Positions 1-6,180 are shown, numbered from the stretch's first letter. The stretch: 8,973 nt of DNA from Gammaproteobacteria bacterium (GCA_003695085.1 RFIV01000205.1:1-8973); one strand, 5' to 3'. Program-made: numbers and translations. Notes: generated from the letters alone by a model not told the origin.

Positions 1-414
1 CCCACGGAATACGAATGGGAAGCCGCCGCACTGGCCAACCGGCCGGGTGAGCCACGTCGTGTGCTGCCGTGGGGTGCCACGGTGGCGGATACCGCCCGGG
101 GGGATCTGGGTGCACAGGCGCTGGGCACCGCCTCAGTGGATGACCATGCTGCAGGGGATGGGCCGTTCGGATTGCGTCAGAGCATCGGTACCGCCTGGGA
201 ATGGACGGCCAGCCAGTTTCTGCCTTATGACGGCTTCAAGGTAGACATGTACCCCTTCATGTCCACCCTGCAATTTGGCTATCACAAGACGACGAAAGGC
301 GGCAGCTGCGCCACCGACCCCACGCTGATCCGGGGCACCTACCGGCAGGCGTATCTGCCCTTCCGCCGGGATGCGTTCACCGGATTCCGGACCTGTGCGC
401 GGGAGAAAACATGA
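1..414 (+). CDS. ovoA: Sulfoxide synthase of the EgtB/OvoA type, C-terminal part (probable OvoA, 5-histidylcysteine sulfoxide synthase); 5' end outside window
   Basis: This is the last 137 codons of a reading frame open from the first base, ending at TGA 412-414. The visible part is the C-terminal FGE-sulfatase/SUMF1-like fold used by non-haem iron sulfoxide synthases, which join cysteine or a cysteine-containing thiol to a histidine derivative with oxygen. Seen in window codons: TEYEWEAAA at 2-10, AWEWTAS at 65-71, KGGSCATDP at 99-107 and FRRDAFTGFRTCA at 121-133. The iron-binding DinB-like N-terminal domain (HxxxHxE) would lie outside the window. The next gene overlaps the stop by ATGA and matches the methyltransferase half of OvoA, which points to ovothiol. 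The tail, however, recalls EgtB-type enzymes at least as much as fused OvoA. An EgtB or SenA-like role therefore cannot be excluded without the N-terminus. Confidence 0.75.
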   Translation, partial: PTEYEWEAAALANRPGEPRRVLPWGATVADTARGDLGAQALGTASVDDHAAGDGPFGLRQSIGTAWEWTASQFLPYDGFKVDMYPFMSTLQFGYHKTTKGGSCATDPTLIRGTYRQAYLPFRRDAFTGFRTCAREKT

Positions 415-1145
415 GCAACCCCTATGAGAGCCCAGCCCTGGTGGCTCAGTATCTGGAGTTCCACTATGGCCCGACCTACTTTGATGTGCCCAACTTTCCC
501 CGGGAGGTGGCGCACAGGGCACTGAAAACCACCCAAAAGCGCGGCAGGGCACTGGATCTGGGCTGCGCCGTAGGCCGGCTGGGCTTCGAGCTGGCGCGTG
601 AGTTCGACTATGTGGCGGCCGTGGACTACTCTGGCGCCTTCGTGGACACCGCCCGGCAGCTGCAGCATGGCGCCACCCTCAACTGGGATATCCCCACCGA
701 AGGACTGCTGACCGAGTCGCGCCAGTGCAACCTGAACATGCTGGGGCTGGATGTCACGGCCTCGCGTGTCGAGTGTCTGCAAGGCGATGCTCACCACTTG
801 CCGCCGGAACTGAGTGGTTTCGACCTCATTGTCTGCGCCAACCTGATTGACCGCCTGCATCACCCGGAAGCGGCGTTGGCAGATATCGCGGCACGCCTCA
901 ATCCGGGGGGTGTGCTCGTTGTCACGTCACCCTATACCTGGCTGGATGACTTTACGCCGCGGCATCACTGGCTGGGTGGCTATCGCATTCAGGCGAGACA
1001 GATTGCCTCGCGGGAGGGGCTGGCGGTTGCACTCTCTGATCTGGTACCGGCGGGTACGCCGGAAGACGTACCCTTTGTGATCCGGGAAACCGCCCGCAAA
1101 TTCCAGCATACGGTCGCGGAGCTGACGGTGTGGCGGCGACCCTGA
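411..1145 (+). CDS. Putative 4-mercaptohistidine N1-methyltransferase (OvoA C-terminal-domain family)
   Basis: A SAM-dependent methyltransferase of 244 residues, expected to methylate the imidazole nitrogen of 4(5)-mercaptohistidine in ovothiol A synthesis in the cytoplasm. It carries the signatures I know from the C-terminal domain of OvoA: an N-terminal YLEFHYGPTYFDVPNFP (14-30), SAM motif I ALDLGCAVG (47-55), the acidic strand-2 residue D72 (AVDYS), CANLIDRLH (142-150), NPGGVLVVTSPYTWLDDF (164-181) and a C-terminal DVPFVIRETARKFQHTVAE (219-237). ATG 411 overlaps the upstream TGA as ATGA, with GGGAG about 7 bases before it, so translation is probably coupled to the sulfoxide synthase. In many bacteria and eukaryotes both domains are one protein; here they are two genes. 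The sulfoxide lyase (OvoB-like) that should act between them is not in the window. Confidence 0.9.
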   Translation: MSNPYESPALVAQYLEFHYGPTYFDVPNFPREVAHRALKTTQKRGRALDLGCAVGRLGFELAREFDYVAAVDYSGAFVDTARQLQHGATLNWDIPTEGLLTESRQCNLNMLGLDVTASRVECLQGDAHHLPPELSGFDLIVCANLIDRLHHPEAALADIAARLNPGGVLVVTSPYTWLDDFTPRHHWLGGYRIQARQIASREGLAVALSDLVPAGTPEDVPFVIRETARKFQHTVAELTVWRRP

Positions 1146-1262
1146 GTAGGTTTATCGGCTGATAGCAAAGAAGTGTTCAGCCGGCTAGCATGAGCATCTG
1201 AGCATCAAGGATGATATGGCATCGGCGACGGAAGTTGTGGGTGCTTGCTTCAAGGAGGAATC
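1146..1262 (+). other. Intergenic stretch with a dyad and a short tandem repeat
   Basis: This 117-base gap separates the methyltransferase from the next gene. It contains a perfect 7-base inverted repeat, CGGCTGA (1156-1162) and TCAGCCG (1177-1183), with a 14-base loop and no T-run, so it is not a convincing terminator. It also holds an exact tandem repeat TGAGCATC twice (1191-1206). I see no strong -35/-10 pair. A promoter for the orphan pair downstream would be expected here, but none can be placed with confidence. Confidence 0.4.
1252..1258 (+). promoter_or_regulatory. Strong ribosome binding site deciding the start at 1263
   Basis: AAGGAGG stands four bases before ATG 1263. It makes that ATG the start in preference to the in-frame TTG at 1245, whose coding region would run through this site. 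Confidence 0.8.
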
Positions 1263-1598
1263 ATGATCGTCAATGTAACACCCGAAGACAGGGCTCATGC
1301 CCGAAAACTTTTGGTCTGGTTTTACCGGGGTGGTATACAGCCTCCTTCGTTTCCGAGCGATCGATTGGTATTCCTGATCGCAGAGATGGTGCACGAAGCA
1401 GGCCTGTGCAGTCAGAGCATGAATATCGTGAACATGGTGTTCAGCCTGTTTGTAGGGAACCCGACAGGCAAGGCCAACGCCCTGAAGCTGCTGAGGGAAG
1501 CGGGTGAAACGCTCCGGCGCAATGGTGAGGTATGCAATGCTTGCCGGGATACGGTCGCCAGCAAATATCGCACGTCGGTCATGGAGGCAATATGGTAG
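1263..1598 (+). CDS. Small hypothetical protein with a CxxC pair, 111 residues
   Basis: I do not recognise the family. The protein has 111 residues, no signal peptide and no clear membrane segment. Its N-terminal half is mixed hydrophobic and charged (MIVNVTPEDRAHARKLLVWF at 1-20, then a Pro-rich GGIQPPSFPSDR at 23-34). The middle (35-65) is helical and hydrophobic. A basic helix follows, and near the end there is a C-x2-C pair, VCNACRD (90-96), plus a lone Cys at 49. The CxxC could be redox-active or a metal half-site, but one pair alone proves neither. The reading frame is supported by an excellent ribosome binding site and by a 7-base overlap with the next gene, whose own ribosome binding site lies inside this frame. 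Sampled GC is about 52%, against about 65% in bioA. A weaker 144-codon antisense frame covers it but lacks these supports. Confidence 0.75.
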   Translation: MIVNVTPEDRAHARKLLVWFYRGGIQPPSFPSDRLVFLIAEMVHEAGLCSQSMNIVNMVFSLFVGNPTGKANALKLLREAGETLRRNGEVCNACRDTVASKYRTSVMEAIW

Positions 1599-2077
1599 GC
1601 GAACTGACAAGTGGAACAAGGAAGTGCTCTTTTCTGATCTGGCTGTTAATCAGTCCGGCTTTGTATGCTGCTGAAGGCGACGTCATGGTAGCGCTGGGTC
1701 GGCACTTCGTGATTGCCGCACCCGTTACTGCTTCCGGGCGCCTGATTCCGGTAGAGAACGGGCTTCTCTTTAAAGCTGAGTCGACCTGGTGGGGACTGAC
1801 CTGGGGACCTTTTGAGAAGGAGCCCGGCGATCAGCGAACGGCGATGGATATTATGGAGTGGGGACTGAAGCAGATTCAGAAAAATGGTGGCAAGGGCTAC
1901 CAGAAAATCAAGAAAGCATCTCTTCAGATATTGGTTTCACCTGTATCGGATGGCTGGTCAGCCGCTTTTTCTGTGCCGGAGTACCCGGATCGGGTTTACA
2001 ATCTGGCCACGGATGATCGTGCTGAGTTGATGCGAATGCTGGACACTCTGAAAAGCTGGCCCGACCAGTCAGAGTGA
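1592..2077 (+). CDS. Secreted hypothetical protein with Sec signal peptide, 161 residues
   Basis: I do not recognise the family. The start is taken at ATG 1592, with GGAGG at 1583-1587; the frame runs upstream but those codons overlap the preceding gene. Residues 1-26 form a signal peptide: a basic stretch ending RK, a hydrophobic core SFLIWLLISPALY, and an A-x-A-like cleavage site ALYA/AEG, so the mature protein is probably periplasmic or outside the cell. The mature part of about 135 residues contains STWWGLTWGPFEKEPGDQR (64-82), a lysine-rich helix (93-108), a beta-like segment ASLQILVSP (109-117) and an acidic C-terminus. There is no lipobox and no Cys after the signal. The 7-base overlap with the CxxC gene implies one transcript and perhaps a shared job. 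Sampled GC is about 57%, lower than the flanks. Confidence 0.78.
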   Translation: MVGELTSGTRKCSFLIWLLISPALYAAEGDVMVALGRHFVIAAPVTASGRLIPVENGLLFKAESTWWGLTWGPFEKEPGDQRTAMDIMEWGLKQIQKNGGKGYQKIKKASLQILVSPVSDGWSAAFSVPEYPDRVYNLATDDRAELMRMLDTLKSWPDQSE

Positions 2078-2095
2078 ATAAGACCGAGTGACTGA

Positions 2096-2671
2096 ATGAC
2101 ACCAACCGATTCAATCCGCCAGATCCGCAAGGCCGTCAAACGGCTGACCCTGCGTGTGCGGGCTGATGGCGAGGTGATTGTTACCATTCCCCGCGCCATG
2201 CCTCAGGATGTGGTGGACGCGTTCGTGCTCGGGCATCGGGAATGGATTTCACGCAAGCAGGCGGAATTCAGGCAGCGTGTACCTGCTGATGTGGAGCGCC
2301 CGGTCACGCAGGCTGAGAGACGCGCCTTGCAGAGCAAGGTGGAAGCACTGGTGGCGGAACATGCGCCGCGGATGGGCGTAACGGTCAGGGAGATCCGTCT
2401 GCGCGCCATGCGCACCCGCTGGGGCAGCTGCAATATCCGCGAACAGCGCATCTGGATCAGCACCCGTCTGGTGCATTACCCGGAATCCTGCCTGGAAGCG
2501 GTGGTGGTGCATGAGCTGGCTCACCTGATCGAGCGGGGGCATACCCCCCGATTCTATGCCCTGATGGATCAGTATTATCCCGCGTGGCGCGAAGCAGAGC
2601 AGACCCTGAACGGCCGACTGCCCCGCCGGGTGGCTCCGGAGCCTGATCCGGGTGGCATTTCCCACCTTTGA
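2096..2671 (+). CDS. YgjP-like (DUF45) zinc metallopeptidase, M48/SprT-like fold
   Basis: A 191-residue cytoplasmic metal-dependent hydrolase of the YgjP/DUF45 family. The zinc site is complete: HELAH at 139-143 supplies two histidines and the catalytic glutamate, and H149 in ERGHTPRFY is the expected third ligand. The conserved RTRWGSC block is at 106-112, just before the strand leading into the active-site helix, and YYPAWREAE follows at 160-168, both typical of the family. The N-terminal 60 residues form the usual beta-rich segment (LTLRVRADGEVIVTIPRAM). ATG 2096 lies 18 bases after the preceding stop, with only a weak purine-rich site before it, so it may be translated from the same transcript as the orphan pair. 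Substrates of this family are poorly known. A proteolytic or housekeeping role is inferred. Confidence 0.88.
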   Translation: MTPTDSIRQIRKAVKRLTLRVRADGEVIVTIPRAMPQDVVDAFVLGHREWISRKQAEFRQRVPADVERPVTQAERRALQSKVEALVAEHAPRMGVTVREIRLRAMRTRWGSCNIREQRIWISTRLVHYPESCLEAVVVHELAHLIERGHTPRFYALMDQYYPAWREAEQTLNGRLPRRVAPEPDPGGISHL

Positions 2672-2698
2672 CCGGTTCCCCCCGGCCGGCGGATTGCC

Positions 2699-2704
2699 TA
2701 TACT
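2699..2704 (+). promoter_or_regulatory. Candidate -10 element for bioA, inside a short dyad
   Basis: TATACT matches the -10 consensus at five of six bases and lies 26 bases before the bioA start. No good -35 element sits at the normal distance (the nearest TTGACC, at 2668-2673, is 25 bases away). The -10 is flanked by a 5-base inverted repeat, ATTGC (2693-2697) and GCAAT (2709-2713), which could be an operator. It does not look like the longer BirA operator. Confidence 0.35.
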
Positions 2705-2730
2705 CCGCGCAATGAAGAGGAGGGCATGAA

Positions 2731-4086
2731 ATGGCCACCACATCCGAACTGGATGCTGCGTACGTCTGGCATCCCTACAGTTCCGTTCATCCGCCGCTGG
2801 CCCCTTACCCCGTCGTTTCCGCCGAGGGCGTTCGCCTGTATCTGGAATCCGGCGAAGGATTGATTGATGGCATGTCATCCTGGTGGTGTGCTATCCACGG
2901 TTACAACCACCCGGCGCTGAATGATGCCCTGCATGCCCAGGTGGATCGCATGGCCCACGTGATGTTTGGCGGGCTGACGCACCGGCCAGCGGCCAAACTG
3001 GCCGAGATGCTGGTAGAGTTGACGCCGGAGGGCCTCAACAAGGTGTTTTTTGCCGATTCGGGCTCCGTCAGTGTCGAAGTGGCGCTCAAGATGGCGATTC
3101 AGTACTGGCAGGCCAGGGGAGAACCCGGCAAGACCAAGATGCTTGCCCTGCGTGGTGGCTATCATGGCGACACCTTCCATGCCATGTCGGTCTGCGATCC
3201 GGTGACAGGCATGCATCATCTGTTCAGCGGCGTTCTGCCCAAACAGTATTTCCTCGATCGTCCCCGGGCGAAGCTGGGCGAACCCGCAGATCCGGATGAT
3301 CTGGATGCGGCCGAGGCGCTGCTGGAGGCGCATGCCGACAAGATTGCCGCGCTCATTGTGGAGCCGGTTGTGCAGGGTGCAGGGGGGATGTACTTCTACT
3401 CGGCACAGTATCTGGAACAACTCTGCGCACTGTGCCGCCGTTACAACGTGCTGGTCATCTTCGATGAGATTGCCACGGGGTTCGGGCGCACTGGGCGGTT
3501 GTTCGGCGCCGACTGGGCGGGTGTGGTACCGGACATCATGTGCGTGGGCAAGGCCCTGACCGGCGGCTACATGACGCTGGCCGCCACGCTGACCACGGAT
3601 GAGGTGGCCGAAACCCTCAGTCAGGGCGAGCCGGGTGTGTTCATGCACGGCCCCACCTTCATGGGCAACCCGCTGGCCTGCTCCGTGGCCATTGCCAGCC
3701 TGAGCCTGCTGACCGGCTCGCCATGGAAGGAGCAGGTGCTCGCCATCGAAAGTTTTTTCAAGGAGCATCTGACCGCCTGTGAAACCTGGGAAGAGGTGGC
3801 AGATGTGCGCGTGTTGGGTGCCATTGGCGTCATCGAGCTCAAGGAGGCAGTCGACCTCGCAGCCATCACGCCGCTGTTTGTGGAGCGGGGCGTCTGGGTG
3901 CGGCCCTTCGGCAAGCTGGTCTATCTGATGCCGCCTTACATTATTGATCGTGAAGATCTGGGGCTGCTGGTGGAAGGCACGCTGGGCGCCCTGTGGACCT
4001 GGCTGGAGCAGGTGCGGCAGTCCGCGGTGACCGCATCGCCGGTGGACGGCATCCCGGATGGCGATTCGGACGAACCCGATGCGTGA
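2731..4086 (+). CDS. bioA: Adenosylmethionine-8-amino-7-oxononanoate aminotransferase (DAPA synthase)
   Basis: A PLP-dependent class III aminotransferase that moves an amino group from S-adenosylmethionine to 8-amino-7-oxononanoate, giving 7,8-diaminononanoate in biotin synthesis. It has 451 residues. Family landmarks sit where E. coli BioA has them: HPYSS with Y16, MSSWW with W52, GGYHGDTFHAMS with Y144 and D147, FDEIATGFGRTG with D245 and R253, the PLP lysine K274 in CVGKALTGGY, and R391 in WVRPFGKLVYLMPPY. These residues separate BioA from other class III aminotransferases. AGGAGGG (2718-2724) is six bases before ATG 2731. After about residue 430, where the E. coli enzyme ends, there is an extra acidic tail of about 20 residues (SPVDGIPDGDSDEPDA). 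No other biotin gene is in the window, so bioA is separate from any bioBFCD cluster here. Confidence 0.96.
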   Translation: MATTSELDAAYVWHPYSSVHPPLAPYPVVSAEGVRLYLESGEGLIDGMSSWWCAIHGYNHPALNDALHAQVDRMAHVMFGGLTHRPAAKLAEMLVELTPEGLNKVFFADSGSVSVEVALKMAIQYWQARGEPGKTKMLALRGGYHGDTFHAMSVCDPVTGMHHLFSGVLPKQYFLDRPRAKLGEPADPDDLDAAEALLEAHADKIAALIVEPVVQGAGGMYFYSAQYLEQLCALCRRYNVLVIFDEIATGFGRTGRLFGADWAGVVPDIMCVGKALTGGYMTLAATLTTDEVAETLSQGEPGVFMHGPTFMGNPLACSVAIASLSLLTGSPWKEQVLAIESFFKEHLTACETWEEVADVRVLGAIGVIELKEAVDLAAITPLFVERGVWVRPFGKLVYLMPPYIIDREDLGLLVEGTLGALWTWLEQVRQSAVTASPVDGIPDGDSDEPDA

Positions 4087-4160
4087 CAACCGGCTCGGGG
4101 TTGGCTGATCTGCCCTGTCGCGGTAAGGTGGATGCAGGATCGAAAGCCGGAGGCTTGAAG

Positions 4161-4493
4161 ATGATGGGCACAACCTGGAGTCATGGACTTATGGGATCGG
4201 GTATGGGACTTGGGTGGCTGATTGGCGTCGTACTGATTATCTGGCCGCTCTGGCGCATCTGCCAGAAAGCCGGATACCCGGGTGCGCTGAGCCTCCTGGC
4301 ACTGGTGCCGCTGGCCAATCTGGGTTTGCTGTATTTTCTGGCCTTTGCCGAATGGCCCGTGCTGAAAGGGCGGGAGACCAACGGTGCGGAGCGCCCGGTC
4401 GCACCGGATGTGGCGGATCGGCCGCTCGCCCGGCCGACACATCAGGATGACGATGAGCCTCCGCCTCCTCCGGTCGTGCAACGCAACCGCTAG
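4161..4493 (+). CDS. Small two-helix inner-membrane protein with an acidic, proline-rich tail
   Basis: A 110-residue protein that I recognise only as a small membrane protein. GGAGG (4149-4153) is seven bases before ATG 4161; a second ATG follows directly at 4164. Two hydrophobic segments are visible, about 16-31 (GLGWLIGVVLIIWPLW) and about 41-64, ending in NLGLLYFLAFAEWP. They are joined by a short WRICQKAGYPG turn. The pattern of a Trp-rich first helix, a KAG-type turn and a second helix ending in FxxWP recurs in small uncharacterised proteobacterial membrane proteins. The last 45 residues are polar and end in QDDDEPPPPPVVQRNR, probably a disordered cytoplasmic tail. It follows bioA by 74 bases in the same direction, but there is no evidence of a link to biotin. 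Confidence 0.8.
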   Translation: MMGTTWSHGLMGSGMGLGWLIGVVLIIWPLWRICQKAGYPGALSLLALVPLANLGLLYFLAFAEWPVLKGRETNGAERPVAPDVADRPLARPTHQDDDEPPPPPVVQRNR

Positions 4494-4524
4494 ACATTGT
4501 TGAGAATTGGCAAACGCTTCCGGA

Positions 4525-4549
4525 CAGGCTAACGTGTAGATATAGCCTG
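4525..4549 (+). promoter_or_regulatory. Inverted repeat just before the diguanylate cyclase ribosome binding site
   Basis: CAGGCTA (4525-4531) and TAGCCTG (4543-4549) form a perfect 7-base inverted repeat with an 11-base spacer. It ends two bases before the ribosome binding site AGGGAG (4552-4557). It has no T-run, so it is not an obvious terminator for the gene before. It could be an operator or a leader hairpin affecting translation of the TTG-started gene. No regulator can be named. Confidence 0.4.
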
Positions 4550-4551
4550 CC

Positions 4552-4557
4552 AGGGAG
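4552..4557 (+). promoter_or_regulatory. Ribosome binding site supporting a TTG start at 4566
   Basis: AGGGAG lies eight bases before TTG 4566. An in-frame TAA at 4530-4532 and the lack of any ATG or GTG between it and 4566 leave TTG as the only start that keeps the whole first membrane helix. The next in-frame starts are a GTG and ATG about 16 codons later, inside that helix. Confidence 0.7.
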
Positions 4558-4565
4558 CCACCCGG

Positions 4566-5966
4566 TTGTATCGCCACCGAATTCTGACCAGTATTCTCGC
4601 CGCTGTGCTCGTGATGAGCATCGGGTTTTACTGGACCCGAACCGGCCAGCTGCTGTATCGGCAGGAGCAGCGCTTTTACATGACGGAGCTGATCAACACT
4701 CAGGTGCGCCTGATTGAGCAAAGCGTCAATCGTGCCGTGACAGCTACCGAACTGCTCGCTGAAGTGGTGGAGCAAACAGGCGGAAATCTGCCGGACTTCG
4801 GGCGACTGGCCAGCAAACTGCAGCAGGGATTTGATGCGCTGTCCAGCATTCAGATTGCGCCTGGAGGCGTGGTACGACAGGTCTATCCGCTGAAGGGCAA
4901 TGAGGCGGCTGTCGGGCATGACTTGCTGGCCGATCCGGTACGACGCCCGTCGGCCAAGCGCGCGATTGCCGAGCACCGAACACTCGTGGCCGGCCCGCTG
5001 GATCTGCTCCAGGGGGGAAAGGGCATCATCATTCGCCACCCGATCTACGTGCGTGAGGCGAACCAGGAAACCTTCTGGGGGTTTGCCACGGTTGTGCTCA
5101 GGATTTCCGATCTGCTGGCTCGTACCGAGCTGGATCCGGAAGGCCGAAAGGGCTACAGCCACCGGCTGAGCTTCATCCATCCGGGCCTTGGCAAGCCCGT
5201 TGTTTTTTCCACCTCTGCCACACCGTTGACCAGGGATCGCTACTTTGCGCGGGTCACTGTGCCGGATAGCCTGTGGGAGCTGGAAATGAGTCGCTCCACG
5301 CCCACACCCAAGTGGCGCTCCACCACCGGCTATGTCGCCAGCGTACTGGCGGCTCTGCTCATGGGCTGGCTGGCCAACGTGCTGCTCCGCACGCCGGAGC
5401 GCCTGCAGCGCATTGTTGAAGAAAAAACGGCCGAGCTGGAGCGGCTGGCGTACTTCGACCCGCTGACTGATCTGGCCAACCGGCGCTTTTTGCTAGAGAC
5501 GCTGGAGCAGCTGGTCGAGGGGTTTCCGCGCTATGGTGAGCCGGCCGCCCTGCTGTACCTGGACCTGGATGGCTTCAAGGAGGTCAACGATACACTCGGA
5601 CATGATGCTGGAGACGCCTTGCTCAGGGAAGTGGCGCTACGCCTGAAGGCTAATGTGCGGAGCAGCGATCTGGTGGCCCGGCTGGGAGGTGACGAATTCG
5701 CTATTCTGCTGCGTCACACGGATTCGGTGCAGAATGTGGCCAAGGTTGCCCAGAAAATGATCGATCAGATTGAGCGTCCGGTTCCTCTGGCGGGACGCTC
5801 GGTGAATGTTTCCGCCTCTGTGGGAGTGACGCGCATGCCGGCAGATGGTGACAGCGTCAAGCAGTTGCTCACACATGCCGACCTGGCCATGTATGCCGCG
5901 AAGCATGCCGGCAAGCGCTGTTATCGATTCTATGAATCCGGTATGGCGGCACGTGCTCAAGGCTGA
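4566..5966 (+). CDS. Membrane-bound diguanylate cyclase with CHASE sensor and GGDEF domain
   Basis: This 466-residue protein is expected to make cyclic di-GMP from two GTP in response to an external signal. Helix 1 spans about 6-22 (ILTSILAAVLVMSIGFY). A periplasmic CHASE-like domain follows at about 30-250, with the tell-tale QIAPGGVVRQVYPLKGNEAA (96-115), HDLLADP and GPLDLLQGGKGIIIRHPIY (143-161). Helix 2 spans about 255-274, then a short coiled linker leads to a GGDEF domain at about 293-458. That domain has FDPLTDLANRR (297-307), LYLDLDGFKEVNDTLGHDAG (330-349) and an intact GGDEF at 374-378. An inhibitory I-site, RSSD (365-368), lies five residues before GGDEF, so product inhibition is likely. 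There is no EAL domain. It starts with TTG, which suggests low expression. The ligand is unknown. It stands 72 bases after the small membrane protein and is followed by the PEP-CTERM gene. Confidence 0.93.
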   Translation: MYRHRILTSILAAVLVMSIGFYWTRTGQLLYRQEQRFYMTELINTQVRLIEQSVNRAVTATELLAEVVEQTGGNLPDFGRLASKLQQGFDALSSIQIAPGGVVRQVYPLKGNEAAVGHDLLADPVRRPSAKRAIAEHRTLVAGPLDLLQGGKGIIIRHPIYVREANQETFWGFATVVLRISDLLARTELDPEGRKGYSHRLSFIHPGLGKPVVFSTSATPLTRDRYFARVTVPDSLWELEMSRSTPTPKWRSTTGYVASVLAALLMGWLANVLLRTPERLQRIVEEKTAELERLAYFDPLTDLANRRFLLETLEQLVEGFPRYGEPAALLYLDLDGFKEVNDTLGHDAGDALLREVALRLKANVRSSDLVARLGGDEFAILLRHTDSVQNVAKVAQKMIDQIERPVPLAGRSVNVSASVGVTRMPADGDSVKQLLTHADLAMYAAKHAGKRCYRFYESGMAARAQG

Positions 5967-6077
5967 CCGGAGCATTTTGGGTTGTCGGTATCTTTTACGC
6001 TTTATCGGCTGAAAGGTCTGATGCGTTAAGTCAATTTTACACATTTGCTTGGGAAACGTGGTTTTCTTTGCATGATG

Positions 6078-6106
6078 TTGGTTGTAACTGACTGTCTGCT
6101 TATAAG
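6078..6106 (+). promoter_or_regulatory. Candidate sigma-70 promoter for the PEP-CTERM gene
   Basis: TTGGTT (6078-6083) and TATAAG (6101-6106) are separated by 17 bases. The -10 matches five of six consensus bases, the -35 only the three leading ones. Transcription would begin near 6113, leaving a leader of about 68 bases. Confidence 0.4.
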
Positions 6107-6117
6107 AAAAGCTTTTA

Positions 6118-6132
6118 TGGCCCGCTTCTTGT
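6118..6132 (+). promoter_or_regulatory. Candidate sigma-54 (RpoN) -24/-12 element before the PEP-CTERM gene
   Basis: TGGCCC, five bases, then TTGT fits the pattern TGGCAC-N5-TTGC, with the invariant GG at 6119-6120 and the -12 G at 6131 at the required spacing. The -12 C is replaced by T and the fifth base of the -24 box is C rather than A. Transcription would begin near 6144, about 37 bases before the ATG. RpoN with the PrsK/PrsR pair is known to control PEP-CTERM genes in some bacteria, which is why this imperfect match is kept. Confidence 0.4.
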
Positions 6133-6180
6133 ATCCCTTTTGGCAGATGATGACACAGATGCTGATTGGGAGAGTAGGTG

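Larger units (their letters stand above)
5967..6180 (+). other. Longest intergenic stretch: leader and promoters of the PEP-CTERM gene
   Basis: These 214 bases are visibly richer in A+T than the genes around them. They contain a sigma-70-like pair and a sigma-54-like site, listed separately. I see no clear terminator after the diguanylate cyclase, no c-di-GMP riboswitch of the GEMM type, and no convincing small gene. A 70-codon frame from about 6045 runs into the PEP-CTERM gene out of frame and looks accidental. Confidence 0.6.

Noticed and set aside
1185..1619. 144-codon minus-strand frame opposite the small CxxC gene
   Set aside because: The plus-strand gene has AAGGAGG before its ATG and a coupled neighbour; the minus frame has neither.
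2671..2692. GC-rich CCGGCCGG palindrome after the metallopeptidase as a terminator
   Set aside because: There is no stable stem with a loop and no T-run; it is short and self-overlapping.
2875..4173. Long 432-codon frame on the minus strand
   Set aside because: It lies wholly opposite bioA, whose active-site residues are all intact. Its translation is His/Gln/Arg-rich with no recognisable domain, as expected for an antisense shadow in GC-rich DNA.
3936..5180. 414-codon minus-strand frame across the end of bioA, the small membrane protein and the cyclase
   Set aside because: It crosses three supported plus-strand genes and shows low-complexity antisense composition and no motif.
1151..6012. 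TTTATCGGCTGA present at 1151-1162 and again at 6001-6012
   Set aside because: A 12-base match between two places in 9 kb is expected by chance about once or more, and the surroundings do not match.
5967..6180. c-di-GMP riboswitch in the leader after the cyclase gene
   Set aside because: I looked for the GEMM-type conserved blocks and paired stems and found none.
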